This document shows positions 8,337 to 17,200 of a stretch of DNA of 64,000 nucleotides, one piece after another. Where the stretch lies: assembly GCA_022750195.1 (NCBI GenBank), contig JAKIWE010000003.1:159386-223385 (forward strand), written 5' to 3'. Below the pieces are notes generated by a model. The model did not search any database. It saw only the letters and a program-made list of their open reading frames with translations, and was not told the origin of the DNA. Source of the stretch: Thermoplasmata archaeon (GTDB lineage Archaea > Thermoplasmatota > Thermoplasmata > Lutacidiplasmatales > UBA184). Position 1 is the stretch's first letter, and every line of letters begins with the position of its first letter. Position numbers and translations under genes: made by a program.

Positions 8337-9296
8337 TCAGATCGCCGGAGGGAATCCTGCGTGCACCATCATCCAGTTAGCAAAGACCACGGCAATGACG
8401 CCGAGGAGATACGGACCGGAATAGATGAACCCGCGAAGGGCGCTCCGCCGGGTCGGATTCGTCCACAGCGGCGAGGCGACCAGCACGAAGATCACGCCGA
8501 GGGCCAGCAGGGCGAGGAACGCGGGCCAGGCGATCGGCCCCATCCAGCCCAGGAGGACCGTCGCCGGCACCAGAAGGGCGGCCGAGACCACCACCGTCTG
8601 CCCCGAGCGGTGGAGGTCGTTCATCCTCGGGAGCATCGGGAGCCCGACGGCCGCGTAGTCGTCCTTCAGGACGATCGCGAGGCTCCAGAAGTGCGGGGGG
8701 GTCCACAGGAAGACGAGGAGAGCGAAGGCGAGGACGCCGGGGGTCCAGCTCCCGATCGCGGCCGCGCTTCCGGCGAGCGCCGGCGCGCTACCGGCGAAGC
8801 CGCCGACCACGATGTTCCAGCTCGACCGGCGCTTGAGCCAGACCGTGTAGACCACGACGTAGGTGACGAACCCGAGCGCGATGGAGAGTCCGGTCAGAGG
8901 GTTCAGCACCACGATCGCGCCGCCGATGCCGAGCGCCGCGAGGGCGGTGCCGGCCCACGCCACCGGTTCGCTCCGCACGATCCGAGCCTCCGGCAGCGGG
9001 CGGTGCCTCGTCCGCCGCATCCGAGCGTCCAAGTCGCGGTCGAGGTAGTGATTGAGCATCGCGGCGCCCGAGGAGGCTGCCCAGCCGAACGCCCCCAGCC
9101 ATGCCAGCCGGAGGAAGTTGATGGACGAAGGGGAGGCGAGAACGTATCCGCCGACCGCGACGAGGACGATCAGCGCGGTGATGCCAGGCTTCGTCAGCGA
9201 GAGATAATCGGCAAACCGTGCGCGGGCTCCGGCCGGCTGAGGCAGGACCGCCTCGGTCTCCGGAGCGGGTCCCCCCGCCGCCGGAGCCTCCGTCAC
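8337..9296 (-). CDS. ctaB: Protoheme IX farnesyltransferase (heme O synthase)
   Basis: A 319-residue UbiA-type prenyltransferase with about nine membrane helices. The first aspartate motif is NHYLDRDLDARM and a second polar loop reads LKDDYAAVGLPMLP, both as in CtaB. It adds a farnesyl chain to heme B to make heme O for the terminal oxidase. GTG 9296 was chosen because it lies just beyond the ctaA stop (4 bp) and gives the normal length with a short charged N-terminus; the frame upstream is a shadow of ctaA. It is the last gene of the respiratory run. Confidence 0.92.
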   Translation of the reverse strand: MTEAPAAGGPAPETEAVLPQPAGARARFADYLSLTKPGITALIVLVAVGGYVLASPSSINFLRLAWLGAFGWAASSGAAMLNHYLDRDLDARMRRTRHRPLPEARIVRSEPVAWAGTALAALGIGGAIVVLNPLTGLSIALGFVTYVVVYTVWLKRRSSWNIVVGGFAGSAPALAGSAAAIGSWTPGVLAFALLVFLWTPPHFWSLAIVLKDDYAAVGLPMLPRMNDLHRSGQTVVVSAALLVPATVLLGWMGPIAWPAFLALLALGVIFVLVASPLWTNPTRRSALRGFIYSGPYLLGVIAVVFANWMMVHAGFPPAI

Positions 9297-9300
9297 GCGC

Positions 9301-9855
9301 TCACCCCCGAACAGGCGTGGGCGGAGGGACGGTCGGTTCGTCGGTCCCGAACGGTCGGACCGGTTCGGAGGGGGCGGGCTCGGTGGCCTTCCAAGCCCAA
9401 GCGACCCACCGGCGTGGTACTTCCCGCAAGTTCGCGAGGAAGGCAAGGACGAGCAGTCCGGCGAACAGGAGGGTCGCGAGCCCCAAATGGAGGAGCACCA
9501 CGGTGGTGGCCAAGTCCGCGCGGACCACCCAGCCGCCGAGCAGCGCTTGGACGACGACCGTGCCGGCGCATAGCAGCGTGAGGTGGAGGAGCACGCGGCG
9601 GCTCCGCTCGTACAGCAGCGCGGCGATGGTGAGCATGGCGACCACCAGGGAGAGCACGAGGGCGCTGAGCCGGTGGGACCACTCGATGCCGGTCCCACCG
9701 GTGAGGGGCGGCGTCAGGCTGCCGTGGCAGGTCGGCCAGTCCGGACAGGCGAGCCCGGAGTCGCTCGCCATCACGTTGCCGCCGAGGAGGATCGTGACGT
9801 ACGCCCCCAGCAGGGCGACGACGGCGAGGTACCGGAAGAGGTCGTGACCGTGCAT
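9301..9855 (-). CDS. ctaA: Heme A synthase, half-length archaeal type
   Basis: A 184-residue membrane protein with four helices, half the size of bacterial CtaA, as in other archaea. It keeps the first-half signature GLACPDWPTCHG (a conserved cysteine pair) and the EWSHRLSA histidine region, plus a second histidine in LLHLGLATLLF. It should oxidise the heme O methyl group to make heme A and may work as a dimer to rebuild the full fold. It sits between coxA (13 bp) and ctaB (4 bp), matching its job of supplying heme to the oxidase. Confidence 0.9.
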   Translation of the reverse strand: MHGHDLFRYLAVVALLGAYVTILLGGNVMASDSGLACPDWPTCHGSLTPPLTGGTGIEWSHRLSALVLSLVVAMLTIAALLYERSRRVLLHLTLLCAGTVVVQALLGGWVVRADLATTVVLLHLGLATLLFAGLLVLAFLANLREVPRRWVAWAWKATEPAPSEPVRPFGTDEPTVPPPTPVRG

Positions 9856-9868
9856 CGTACCGCTCCGG

Positions 9869-11554
9869 TCAGCTGACCCGGTCAGGCGTGGCGCCGATCG
9901 CCGGCACCACCGGACTCGGGCGGGCCGCCGAGGTGGGGGCCGGGCCTTTCATCGTGCTCGGGAGCGGGTCCCCCCACGGGTCGCCGACGACCTTCTCCCC
10001 AGCAAAGTAGCTGTAGACCATGTTGTAGGCGAAGACGAGCTGCCCGACCCCGAGGACCAGCGCGCCGACGGTCGAGATCAGGTTCCAGAACTGGAAGTCG
10101 GCCGTCGGCAGGTAGGTGTAGACCCGCCGGGGCATCCCCTCGGCCCCCAGGATGAACATCGGGAACAGGAGCACGTTGACGCCGACGTAGGTGAGGACGA
10201 AGTGCAGCTGGCCGAGCCGCTGATTGTACCAGCGCTTCGTCCAGATCGGGTAGTAGAAGTAGATCCCGGCGAAGATCCCCATCAGCGTCCCGCCCAGGAT
10301 GATGTAGTGGAAGTGGGCGACGACGAAGTACGTCGCGTGGTAGAGGTAGTCGATCGGGACCGACGCGAGAAGGAGGCCGGAGAGCCCGCCGATGACGAAC
10401 CCGGTGATGAACGCGACGCAGAACCACATCGGCACCGCGAGCCAGATCCGTCCGCCCCAGAGCGTCGCGAGCCAGTTGAACGTCTTGATCGCCGAGGGGA
10501 CGGCGATCGCCATCGTCGAGAGCATGAAGACGAACCGGACGTTCGTCGAGATCCCGGTCACGAACATGTGGTGCTCCCAGACGGCGAAGGAGAGCACCGC
10601 GAAGACGCCGAGCGAGATCGCCATCGCCGCGTAGCCGAAGATGTCCTTCCGCGCGAGCTTCGGGATGACGGTCGAGATGATCCCGAACGCCGGCAGGACC
10701 ATGATGTAGACCTCCGGGTGCGCGAAGAACCAGAACATGTTCTGGTAGAGCAGCGCGCCCCCGAGCGGCGTGCCGTTCGCGGCGGCGAGGATGTGCGTTC
10801 CGAAGTTCCGGTCGGCGAGGACCATCGTCAGGCCAGCGGAGAGGGAAGGGAGCGCGAGGAGGAGCAGGACGCTGTTGATCAGCGTCGCCCAGACGAACAA
10901 CGGCATGTTCCAGTACTCGACGCCGGGGGCGCGGTGCTTGATGATCGTGACGAGGAAATTGAGCGCCCCGAGCATCGAGGAGATCGACAGGATGTGCAGG
11001 CCGAGGATCCACAGGTCGATCCCGTGGCTGTTCGGGGCGAACGCCTCGGTGGAGAGCGGCACGTAGCCGGTCCATCCGGCGTAGGCGTTCGAGAACAGGA
11101 GGATCACCCCCGCGGGAGGGACCATCCAGAAGGCGACGGCGTTGATCTTCGGGAGCGCCATCTCCTTCGCCCCGATCATCGACGGGACGAGGAAGTTGCC
11201 GAAGCCGGCGAGGACCGGGATGATGAACATGAAGATCATCAGCACCCCGTGCATCGTGAACAGGGTCGAGTAGACGTCCGGCGTGATGCCGAGGGTCGTC
11301 TGCGGGTCGAGCCCGAGCCCCTGGACGAGCCCTAGGTCGGTCCGGATCAGGATCGCGTAGATCCCGCCGATGAAGAAGAAGACGAAGCCCGTGACGATGT
11401 ACATCAGACCGATCCTGCGGTGATCGGTCGTGAACAGCCAAGTCTTCGCGGCCCGGACGAACCACACGCCGCGGTAGTTGAGGACGCCGAGCCCGAACGC
11501 CGTGGCGGCGACGATCAGCGACAGCTCGACGATTGGGACCGTCAGGTCGCTCAC
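9869..11554 (-). CDS. coxA: Heme-copper oxidase subunit I (A-type)
   Basis: A 561-residue, twelve-helix catalytic subunit. Heme and copper ligands are all present: H102 (MHGVLMIF), H279 and Y283 in HPEVY, H328-H329 in WEHHMF, and H414 and H416 in [11 protein letters not shown]281 within HPEVY marks the A1 group with a glutamate at the end of the D channel, and K357 in PSAIKTF marks the K channel. It reduces oxygen to water and pumps protons. The gene follows the 125-residue membrane protein by 13 bp. Subunit II is encoded separately on the other strand near 18.1 kb. Confidence 0.96.
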   Translation of the reverse strand: MSDLTVPIVELSLIVAATAFGLGVLNYRGVWFVRAAKTWLFTTDHRRIGLMYIVTGFVFFFIGGIYAILIRTDLGLVQGLGLDPQTTLGITPDVYSTLFTMHGVLMIFMFIIPVLAGFGNFLVPSMIGAKEMALPKINAVAFWMVPPAGVILLFSNAYAGWTGYVPLSTEAFAPNSHGIDLWILGLHILSISSMLGALNFLVTIIKHRAPGVEYWNMPLFVWATLINSVLLLLALPSLSAGLTMVLADRNFGTHILAAANGTPLGGALLYQNMFWFFAHPEVYIMVLPAFGIISTVIPKLARKDIFGYAAMAISLGVFAVLSFAVWEHHMFVTGISTNVRFVFMLSTMAIAVPSAIKTFNWLATLWGGRIWLAVPMWFCVAFITGFVIGGLSGLLLASVPIDYLYHATYFVVAHFHYIILGGTLMGIFAGIYFYYPIWTKRWYNQRLGQLHFVLTYVGVNVLLFPMFILGAEGMPRRVYTYLPTADFQFWNLISTVGALVLGVGQLVFAYNMVYSYFAGEKVVGDPWGDPLPSTMKGPAPTSAARPSPVVPAIGATPDRVS

Positions 11555-11567
11555 GGTGCTGCTTCCT

Positions 11568-11945
11568 CTACCATGCTCCGATAAGCCCCCCTAGTACGTA
11601 CGCGACGGCGGCCGCGCCGGCCGCGAGCACGAACCACTTAGCGACGCTCGCCAGCGAGCGGTCGGTGATCACCTCGGGCGCCTGCGTGCGGACCCTCCGG
11701 CCGAACGGCCAGAGCCGGTACATCCGGTCGACGCAGTGGACGAGGGTCGCGCCCATGAGGAACATCAGCGCGACGGCGTAGCCGAAGGAGGCCTCGACCC
11801 CCGGTCCGACGAGCGGGCCGAGCGCGATGGAGTAGACCGTGAGCCCGCCGAGACCGAGCAGCATCAGCACGCTGATCACAAGGTACAGTCGCAGTAGCCG
11901 CCTCTGGACCGAGGCGAGGCGCGCGCCGTCGGCGAACTCACTCAA
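11568..11945 (-). CDS. 125-residue membrane protein in the respiratory operon
   Basis: Three membrane helices are predicted, at about residues 19-44, 53-72 and 101-122, with a basic loop WPFGRRVR between the second and third. No cofactor motif or known family is apparent. It begins at TTG 11945, overlapping the preceding gene by 8 bp, and ends 13 bp before coxA, so it is translated with the core respiratory subunits. Candidate roles are an oxidase subunit III/IV substitute or an assembly factor; this is inference from position. Confidence 0.75.
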   Translation of the reverse strand: MSEFADGARLASVQRRLLRLYLVISVLMLLGLGGLTVYSIALGPLVGPGVEASFGYAVALMFLMGATLVHCVDRMYRLWPFGRRVRTQAPEVITDRSLASVAKWFVLAAGAAAVAYVLGGLIGAW

Positions 11946-12204
11946 AGAGCTCGATCCTCCTGGTCGCTGTGCCCCGGAGTCGGTCGACGCGGTAGAGAAG
12001 ACCGGTGATGAGCAGCATCACCACGGAGGCCGCCACCGCCGCGACGAGGGCGATCGGAAGGTAGGGTAGCAGGGCGCCGGTCGAGAGCATCGAGGTGATC
12101 CCCCAGACGAAGAACGCTGCCGCGAGGGTCCCGATGAACAGGAACAGAGCGAGGACCATCCAGAGGGTCCCGGTCCGGTACTCCGGCGTGGTCGTCTCAC
12201 TCAC
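11938..12204 (-). CDS. 88-residue two-helix membrane protein in the respiratory operon
   Basis: Two membrane helices at about residues 13-36 and 46-69 are followed by a basic tail (YRVDRLRGTATRR). There are no cysteines or histidines to bind a cofactor. GTG 12204 overlaps the cytochrome b stop by 8 bp, and its own end overlaps the next gene by 8 bp, so the three are tightly coupled. It resembles in size the small subunits of cytochrome b complexes or oxidase subunit IV, but no homology is visible. Confidence 0.75.
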   Translation of the reverse strand: MSETTTPEYRTGTLWMVLALFLFIGTLAAAFFVWGITSMLSTGALLPYLPIALVAAVAASVVMLLITGLLYRVDRLRGTATRRIELFE

Positions 12205-13561
12205 GGGTCGGGGCGACCTCCATCGCCGTCGGGGTCGTGACCGGCGCCCCCCGGGACGGCGCCGTACTGTAGGCTCCCTCGAGGCGCGCGCCCGTTCCCT
12301 GGGCCGCGAGTCGACGCCGGTACGAGAGCCGGTACCGATAGTGGAACACGGCGATGACGACGGCGTTGACGATGAAGATCGGCGCTAGTCGTTCGACGAT
12401 CGCCGGGATCAGGATCTGGACCCCCGGGGTGAGGCCGCCCCAGACGGTCATGAGAATGAAGAATTCGAGCAGCGACGTCGCGAGGAAGATGAAGAACGGG
12501 CGGTCGCGCGGATGGGTCGGCTTCGACCGGTCGAGGAACGGCAGGCCGAGGACGTACAGCATCAGTACCGTCGTGGCGCCGACGGCGATGATCGGCGTAA
12601 CGCCGTAGAAGTCGACGAGCTTGAACAGCCAGAGGAAGTACCAATCCGGCTCGGTCACCACGCCGGCCGCCGCGAGATTGCCGACGTAGGTGGGCAGGTC
12701 CCAGGGCCAAAGCGCGGCGAGGCCGAAGAGGATCCCGGCGTACAGCAACGCCCACTTCGTGATGTAGAACAGGATGTGGGGCATGAACGGCACGTGCTGT
12801 TGATCCTCGGTGTGCGTGAACCGCCGACGCTGCAACGGGTCGGAGGTCGCCGGCGGGGCGATCCCGTGGGATTCGAACAGCGCGATGTGGGCGTAGAGCA
12901 GGGCCCCGAGCGCGAGGGGGACCAGGACCACATGGGCGGCGAACATCCGCGAGAGGAGCCCCTGCGCGGTCCCGTCGCCTAGGATGAGCGGCCCGATCAA
13001 CGGACCGGCGTACGGCAGGCGGAGGGCGAGGACGAGACCGACCTGCGTCGCGTTGAACGAGAGCTGCGTGTAGGGGAGCAGATAGCCCGTGAACCCCATG
13101 CCGAGGGTGAGCAGTAACAGGAGGGTGCCGACGATCCAGCTGAGCTCGCGCGGTCGCTTGTAGACGCCCAAGTAGTAGCCGCGGAAGAAGTGGACGAAGG
13201 CGAGGAAGATCATCGCGTAGGCACCGTACAGGTGCGACGTCAGCAGGAGCGCGCCCATCGGGACGGAGTGGATGATGTAGAAGGTGCTGCACCAGGCCCC
13301 GGGCGAGGAGGAGAGGGACCCCAGCGGCTGACCGCAGGAAGTGAACGTCGGGTTGACCGTCGGCTGGTAGTAGAGGAGGAGCAGCATCCCGGTGATGATC
13401 TGGAAGATGAACGAGTTCGCGACGAAGGCGCCCGTCCAGTATGACGGCTTGAAGGTGAACGCCGGTTGAGGACGGAGGGCCCACTTGGGCATCCCGGTGC
13501 GGTCCTCGACGAACCCCCAGATCCGGTTGAGGGTCCGGTTGAACCAGCTCTCGAACGCCAC
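12197..13561 (-). CDS. Cytochrome b of a Rieske/cytochrome b complex
   Basis: A 454-residue fused cytochrome b with the N-terminal four-helix core and C-terminal quinol-site region in one chain. Heme ligands are H110/H124 (13 residues between) and H210/H225 (14 between); the latter spacing is that of cytochrome b6. The quinol-oxidation motif reads PDWY at 305-308, replacing PEWY. It oxidises quinol and passes electrons to the Rieske protein and across the membrane. The gene follows the Rieske gene by 4 bp. No cytochrome c1 or f gene is adjacent. Confidence 0.95.
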   Translation of the reverse strand: MAFESWFNRTLNRIWGFVEDRTGMPKWALRPQPAFTFKPSYWTGAFVANSFIFQIITGMLLLLYYQPTVNPTFTSCGQPLGSLSSSPGAWCSTFYIIHSVPMGALLLTSHLYGAYAMIFLAFVHFFRGYYLGVYKRPRELSWIVGTLLLLLTLGMGFTGYLLPYTQLSFNATQVGLVLALRLPYAGPLIGPLILGDGTAQGLLSRMFAAHVVLVPLALGALLYAHIALFESHGIAPPATSDPLQRRRFTHTEDQQHVPFMPHILFYITKWALLYAGILFGLAALWPWDLPTYVGNLAAAGVVTEPDWYFLWLFKLVDFYGVTPIIAVGATTVLMLYVLGLPFLDRSKPTHPRDRPFFIFLATSLLEFFILMTVWGGLTPGVQILIPAIVERLAPIFIVNAVVIAVFHYRYRLSYRRRLAAQGTGARLEGAYSTAPSRGAPVTTPTAMEVAPTRE

Positions 13562-13565
13562 CTGT

Positions 13566-14375
13566 TTACTCCGGCGGGAACGCGCAGAGGATGATCGCGT
13601 TCTGCTTCTGGAGCTGGCTTGTCGAGCCGACCGGGTAGTCTCCCTGCAGCGTGTCGAGGTGGCCGTTCACCGGCGGCCCGTCGACTCTGACGGCCGAGAT
13701 CGAGTCGTCGGATTGGTTCCATTCAAGCGTCACCTGAGGGAGAGGCAGGATCGCGGGACCGGTCAAGTTCGACGCCCCGTCGGTCGGGTCGTAGGTCGAA
13801 CCGTGGCAGACGCAATGGAGGTAGAGGTCCTTGCCGCCCGGCGTCGCGCTGCAGGTTCCTGGTGGATAGTAGGAGAGGTTCGGGGCCGGACAGCCGAGGT
13901 GCTGACAGATCGCGGAGAAGGCGACGACCGAGTTCTTCGGTCCGATCCCGTTCTTGACCGAGCTAGGGCCCCCGGTCTTGCCGGGGGGAGGGGCGAGGTT
14001 CAGGAGGAAGTTGGGCTCGTTCCGAAGCGGGTAGTTGAAGGTGATGACGTCGCTGGTGAGGTAGCTGTACTCGCTCATCGTTTTCTTCATCGTGAGCGGG
14101 CTTCCGTCGAGGTCGATGAGCGGCACTTTCGGGTAGCTCGTCAGTCCCACCGCGGGCGGTTGGGCGTACTGCAGCGCGCCGCCGGCGAGCCCTCCGCCCC
14201 CCGCCGCGACCACGCCCGCGACGGCGAGGAGCTTGAGGACGTTCCGCTTCGTTTCGTCGACCTCGGTATTTCCCCCCGGGCCGACCGAGGCCACGTGATG
14301 GAGCTGCCCAGGTGGGAACCGGAGCGCGTCCGCCGAAGCGACGAACGGGCAGGAGGCCGGGCAGTCCCCGATCAC
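13566..14375 (-). CDS. Rieske iron-sulfur protein
   Basis: A 269-residue protein with one membrane anchor at about residues 46-70 and a C-terminal Rieske fold. The cluster is bound by C157 and H159 (CQHLGC) and C188 and H191 (CVCHGS), with C162 and C190 for the usual disulfide. The anchor is preceded by TKRNVLKLL, a twin-arginine-like signal with KR in place of RR. It takes electrons from quinol at cytochrome b and passes them to a carrier. The first 40 residues, with two extra cysteines (C5, C9), are unusual. It overlaps the 61-residue gene by 4 bp. Confidence 0.95.
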   Translation of the reverse strand: MIGDCPASCPFVASADALRFPPGQLHHVASVGPGGNTEVDETKRNVLKLLAVAGVVAAGGGGLAGGALQYAQPPAVGLTSYPKVPLIDLDGSPLTMKKTMSEYSYLTSDVITFNYPLRNEPNFLLNLAPPPGKTGGPSSVKNGIGPKNSVVAFSAICQHLGCPAPNLSYYPPGTCSATPGGKDLYLHCVCHGSTYDPTDGASNLTGPAILPLPQVTLEWNQSDDSISAVRVDGPPVNGHLDTLQGDYPVGSTSQLQKQNAIILCAFPPE

Positions 14376-14557
14376 GAGAACGACCTCCCGCGGGTGTCGG
14401 AGGTCATGTCGTCCGGGATCGAGGGGTCCGGGACCGGCGCGGTGCCCGGCAGCTCCGCCCGGTCGCTTCCGTAGTACACCGCCCAGGTGATCGCGATCCC
14501 GAGCAGGATCACCAGCACCTCGACGAGGGTCACCTGGTCGTTGATGGAGAGCACCAT
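14372..14557 (-). CDS. 61-residue single-helix membrane protein
   Basis: One membrane helix lies near the N-terminus (about residues 10-30, VTLVEVLVILLGIAITW), followed by a short acidic, proline-rich tail. The gene starts at ATG 14557, overlapping the TatA-like stop by one base, and its end overlaps the Rieske start by 4 bp. Such tight coupling suggests a small subunit of the cytochrome b/Rieske complex, like the tiny subunits of b6f. No family can be named. Confidence 0.7.
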   Translation of the reverse strand: MVLSINDQVTLVEVLVILLGIAITWAVYYGSDRAELPGTAPVPDPSIPDDMTSDTRGRSFS

Positions 14558-14904
14558 CAGCGCCCCCTCGGCGGTTCGCCCGGCGAGGGCGTCCGCGCGG
14601 TCGCCCAACCGCCGGAGGGGACCGAGGCGTACGCCGGGACGAGCTCGGTGGTCGTGACGCTCGTGCCGTCCGTCCTCGGTTCCCACTCGAGCAACGTCGC
14701 TCGGATCGACGGGGTCGCGCCAGCGACCGGGCTCGGCAGGTCGGCCGCCTGGCGGAGTTCGCCGAGCAGCTCCGCCTTGATCTTCATCGCCCGGCCGTAC
14801 CACCGGCCGACCTGGCGGACGAACGCGCCGCTGTTCTGGCCGAACACCAGGAACGCCGCGACCCCGAGCAGGATCACCCAGTCGACCTCAGAGAACAGCG
14901 CCAC
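14557..14904 (-). CDS. TatA/TatB-like twin-arginine translocase subunit
   Basis: A 115-residue protein with a short N-terminal helix (VDWVILLGVAAFLVFG), a hinge and an amphipathic charged helix (VGRWYGRAMKIKAEL), the standard TatA/B architecture. The long proline/threonine-rich tail is closer to TatB. It lies 5 bp after tatC and is coupled to the 61-residue protein, putting it in the Rieske transcript. It starts at GTG 14904. Whether it acts as TatA or TatB cannot be decided by sequence alone. Confidence 0.82.
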   Translation of the reverse strand: MALFSEVDWVILLGVAAFLVFGQNSGAFVRQVGRWYGRAMKIKAELLGELRQAADLPSPVAGATPSIRATLLEWEPRTDGTSVTTTELVPAYASVPSGGWATARTPSPGEPPRGR

Positions 14905-14909
14905 CTAGC

Positions 14910-15731
14910 TCACGCCCCCGCCGCGATGGACCGGAGCTGACGCGCCCGTTCCCAGCGCCGAGCGAACCAGGCCCCGGCGAGGTACAGCGCGATCATCGGG
15001 ACCGCGACGAGGACCATCGTGATCCCGGAGTTGTCGGGGGTAACGACCATGCCGAACAGCAGCGCTCCGATCACGGCTCCGCGCCAGTGCTTCTTCCAGG
15101 CCGCCGCGCGGACGAGCCCGAGGCGGGTGAGCCCGTAGATGAACACCGGAAGCTCGAAGACGACCCCGAAGGCGAGCGAGTAGAGGAGCGCGAACGTGGC
15201 GAACTGTTGCACCCCGATGACCGGGGCGAGGCCCATCGCCGCAACGTACCGGAACAGGAGCCGGAAGGTGAGGGGCGTTAGGAGCGTGAAGCCGATCGTC
15301 GTGCCCACCGCGAACAACGCGGTGGCCGGGAGCGCGATCCGACGGACGAGGTGGCGCTCGTCGCGCCGGAACGCCGGCATCAAGAACGCCCCTACTTCGT
15401 GGGCGATCCACGGCATTCCGACCATCAGGGTCAGGATCGCCGCGATCTCCATCTGGACGACGATGGAGTCGCCGACGCCGACGTTCAGGAGCTGCACGTT
15501 CGGCGGGAGCATCCAGGCGACGGTCGCCCGGAACACCTGGGCGGTGACGTTGTCGAACGGGTCGGGAAATGGGTAGGCGAAGGGAACCGTCCAGCCGAAG
15601 AACCGAAACGAGAACGGGACCAGGCGGAAAGTCACCAGGAAGCCGAAGATCGGGGCGAGGACGTAGACGATGCGGACGAACCGCTGTCGGCCTTCCTGGA
15701 CGACCTCCAGGATCCTCGCGAGATCGCCCAT
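14910..15731 (-). CDS. tatC: Sec-independent translocase TatC
   Basis: A 273-residue protein with six membrane helices. It carries features of TatC: an acidic residue in the first large loop, a FRRDERHLVRRI cytoplasmic loop, FxFELPVF-type segment (GVVFELPVFIYGLTRLG) and VVTPDNSG before the last helices. It forms the receptor for twin-arginine signals and moves folded proteins across the membrane. It is the first large gene upstream of the Rieske genes, so Rieske export is its likely main role here. Confidence 0.92.
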   Translation of the reverse strand: MGDLARILEVVQEGRQRFVRIVYVLAPIFGFLVTFRLVPFSFRFFGWTVPFAYPFPDPFDNVTAQVFRATVAWMLPPNVQLLNVGVGDSIVVQMEIAAILTLMVGMPWIAHEVGAFLMPAFRRDERHLVRRIALPATALFAVGTTIGFTLLTPLTFRLLFRYVAAMGLAPVIGVQQFATFALLYSLAFGVVFELPVFIYGLTRLGLVRAAAWKKHWRGAVIGALLFGMVVTPDNSGITMVLVAVPMIALYLAGAWFARRWERARQLRSIAAGA

Positions 15732-15844
15732 CGGTCACGCCGGGCCCTCTCCGTTCGCCCGGGCGTTCGTTGACCGCCCCCTCCGACCGGGCTGTCGACC
15801 GCGCCGGGGCCCCCTCCCCTCCATCTCCGCGCGCGCCGCCGCGC

Positions 15845-16045
15845 CTACCGGTCGGCGGCCGCCGGGGCGCCCGCCGCGGCGGCCGCTTCGGCCTTGAGCT
15901 CCCGCTCGACCTCGATACGACCCCGCTTGAACTCGCCCACCGAGCGGCCCAGGCTTCGGGCGAGTTGCGGGATCTTGCTGGACCCGTAAAACAGGATGCC
16001 AGCCACCACGGCGATGATCAACCAGTCATCGAGCGAATCGAACAT
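15845..16045 (-). CDS. tatA: Sec-independent translocase TatA
   Basis: A 66-residue protein with one N-terminal helix (WLIIAVVAGILFYG), a hinge, an amphipathic helix (IPQLARSLGRSVGEFKRG) and an alanine-rich tail. These are the hallmarks of TatA, the pore-forming partner of TatC. It starts at ATG 16045, 113 bp upstream of tatC. A TATA-like CCATAAGC about 37 bp before the start makes it the likely first gene of the whole Tat/Rieske/oxidase run. Confidence 0.9.
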   Translation of the reverse strand: MFDSLDDWLIIAVVAGILFYGSSKIPQLARSLGRSVGEFKRGRIEVERELKAEAAAAAGAPAAADR

Positions 16046-16078
16046 CCGAGTCCTCGTCGCCGAGCACCTGGACGGCTC

Positions 16079-16086
16079 GCTTATGG
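16079..16086 (-). promoter_or_regulatory. TATA-like box upstream of tatA and the respiratory run
   Basis: CCATAAGC on the minus strand lies about 37 bp before the tatA start, giving a leader near 10 nt. Genes from tatA to ctaB then follow with small gaps or overlaps except for 113 bp before tatC, so this may be the main promoter. Confidence 0.35.
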
Positions 16087-16145
16087 CGTTCGTACAGAGC
16101 GGACGAACCCGTCCGTCCGGTTCGTACGGGAGGGAGATAAGGGGC

Positions 16146-17189
16146 TCAAACCGCGGGGACGAGCACTCGCTCGCTGCCGCCCATCGACACCGCGCGGTCG
16201 AGGGCGACCTCGGCGATCGACGTGAGGCTTGCGGCACTGCGCTCGAGGGCAGAAGTGGCGGCTGTCAGACCGGAACGGCGGGCGGCACCGTTCATGCCCC
16301 GGGAGGCCGACCGGGCGGCGTCGGCGAGGTGGGTCGACGCGGAGAATGCCTCGCACGCTTCTCCGAGGGATGGATGCATCAGGGCGTCGACGACCGACTT
16401 CAGGCTCTCTTTGAGCTCGGTCAGGAGGGGCGAGAGCTCCGTCCACGCCACGACCGGCGCCTCCGGGGCGGTCTGGACGCGGTTCGCTACATCCTCGAGC
16501 AGCTCGCCCATCTCGCGAAGGGCGTGGACGACCACCCGCCACTCGAGGAGGTGGCGCGGGTCGGGGCTGCCGATCCGGCGGGCAAGCGACCAGTCGCGGC
16601 TCGCGAGGAACAGCTGCCGGACGAGGAGCGCGAGCACTCGGCTCGTCTCGTCCTTGAGGGAGGTCAGGCGCCGCGAGCGGCCGCCGCTCCCGATCATCGC
16701 CTCCGCCTCCTCGATGAAGGCGACCAGGATCATTTTCATCCGTTGCACGAGCTGCGGCAGCCCGTACTTCGACGGGTCGATGAAGCTCTGGAGGACGATC
16801 CGGTTCGGCTCCTGCGCGACGACCGAGACGCCGAGCAATCCTCGCGCGGTCTGCAGGAGCTCTTCGACCCGCTCCGGGGCCAGCGGAACCTCGCTGCGGA
16901 TCTCGATCGCGTCGTGGCCCACTCGGTAGGCGCCCACGATGAGGCGCTCGAGGACGCCGGGCGTGTCGAACGACTGGGCGTGGACGAGGAACGGCGAGGC
17001 CACGGGCCCGCCGCCGGGGGTGGGGGCGGGTTTCAGGAACAGCGTGCCGTCGTCGTTCTGGTCGAAGACCACGAGGTCCCCCGGCCGAAGGTTCATCGCC
17101 TCCGCCCATGGTTTGGGCAGGGTCACCGCGATCGACGAGTGGCCCGCCTTCAGAATCCGGCGCTCGCGCGTCGGAGCCCCCCACGCCAT
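16146..17189 (-). CDS. AbrB-PhoU-like phosphate-uptake regulator
   Basis: A 347-residue protein. Residues about 10-52 form a SpoVT/AbrB-type DNA-binding fold (ILKAGHSSIAVTLPKPW, then LRPGDLVVF), and the rest is two helical PhoU repeats with acidic residues in helix faces. Archaeal PhoU proteins with this layout are thought to regulate phosphate transport. No pst transporter is near, so its target is unknown. It begins at ATG 17189 with a GGAGAG seven bases upstream, and its control region contains a striking set of nested palindromes. Confidence 0.82.
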   Translation of the reverse strand: MAWGAPTRERRILKAGHSSIAVTLPKPWAEAMNLRPGDLVVFDQNDDGTLFLKPAPTPGGGPVASPFLVHAQSFDTPGVLERLIVGAYRVGHDAIEIRSEVPLAPERVEELLQTARGLLGVSVVAQEPNRIVLQSFIDPSKYGLPQLVQRMKMILVAFIEEAEAMIGSGGRSRRLTSLKDETSRVLALLVRQLFLASRDWSLARRIGSPDPRHLLEWRVVVHALREMGELLEDVANRVQTAPEAPVVAWTELSPLLTELKESLKSVVDALMHPSLGEACEAFSASTHLADAARSASRGMNGAARRSGLTAATSALERSAASLTSIAEVALDRAVSMGGSERVLVPAV

Positions 17190-17200
17190 GTTGCTCTCCA

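Noticed and set aside
8298..9581. 427-residue plus-strand frame opposite ctaA/ctaB
   Set aside because: Composition is typical of an antisense shadow, and ctaA and ctaB on the other strand are certain.
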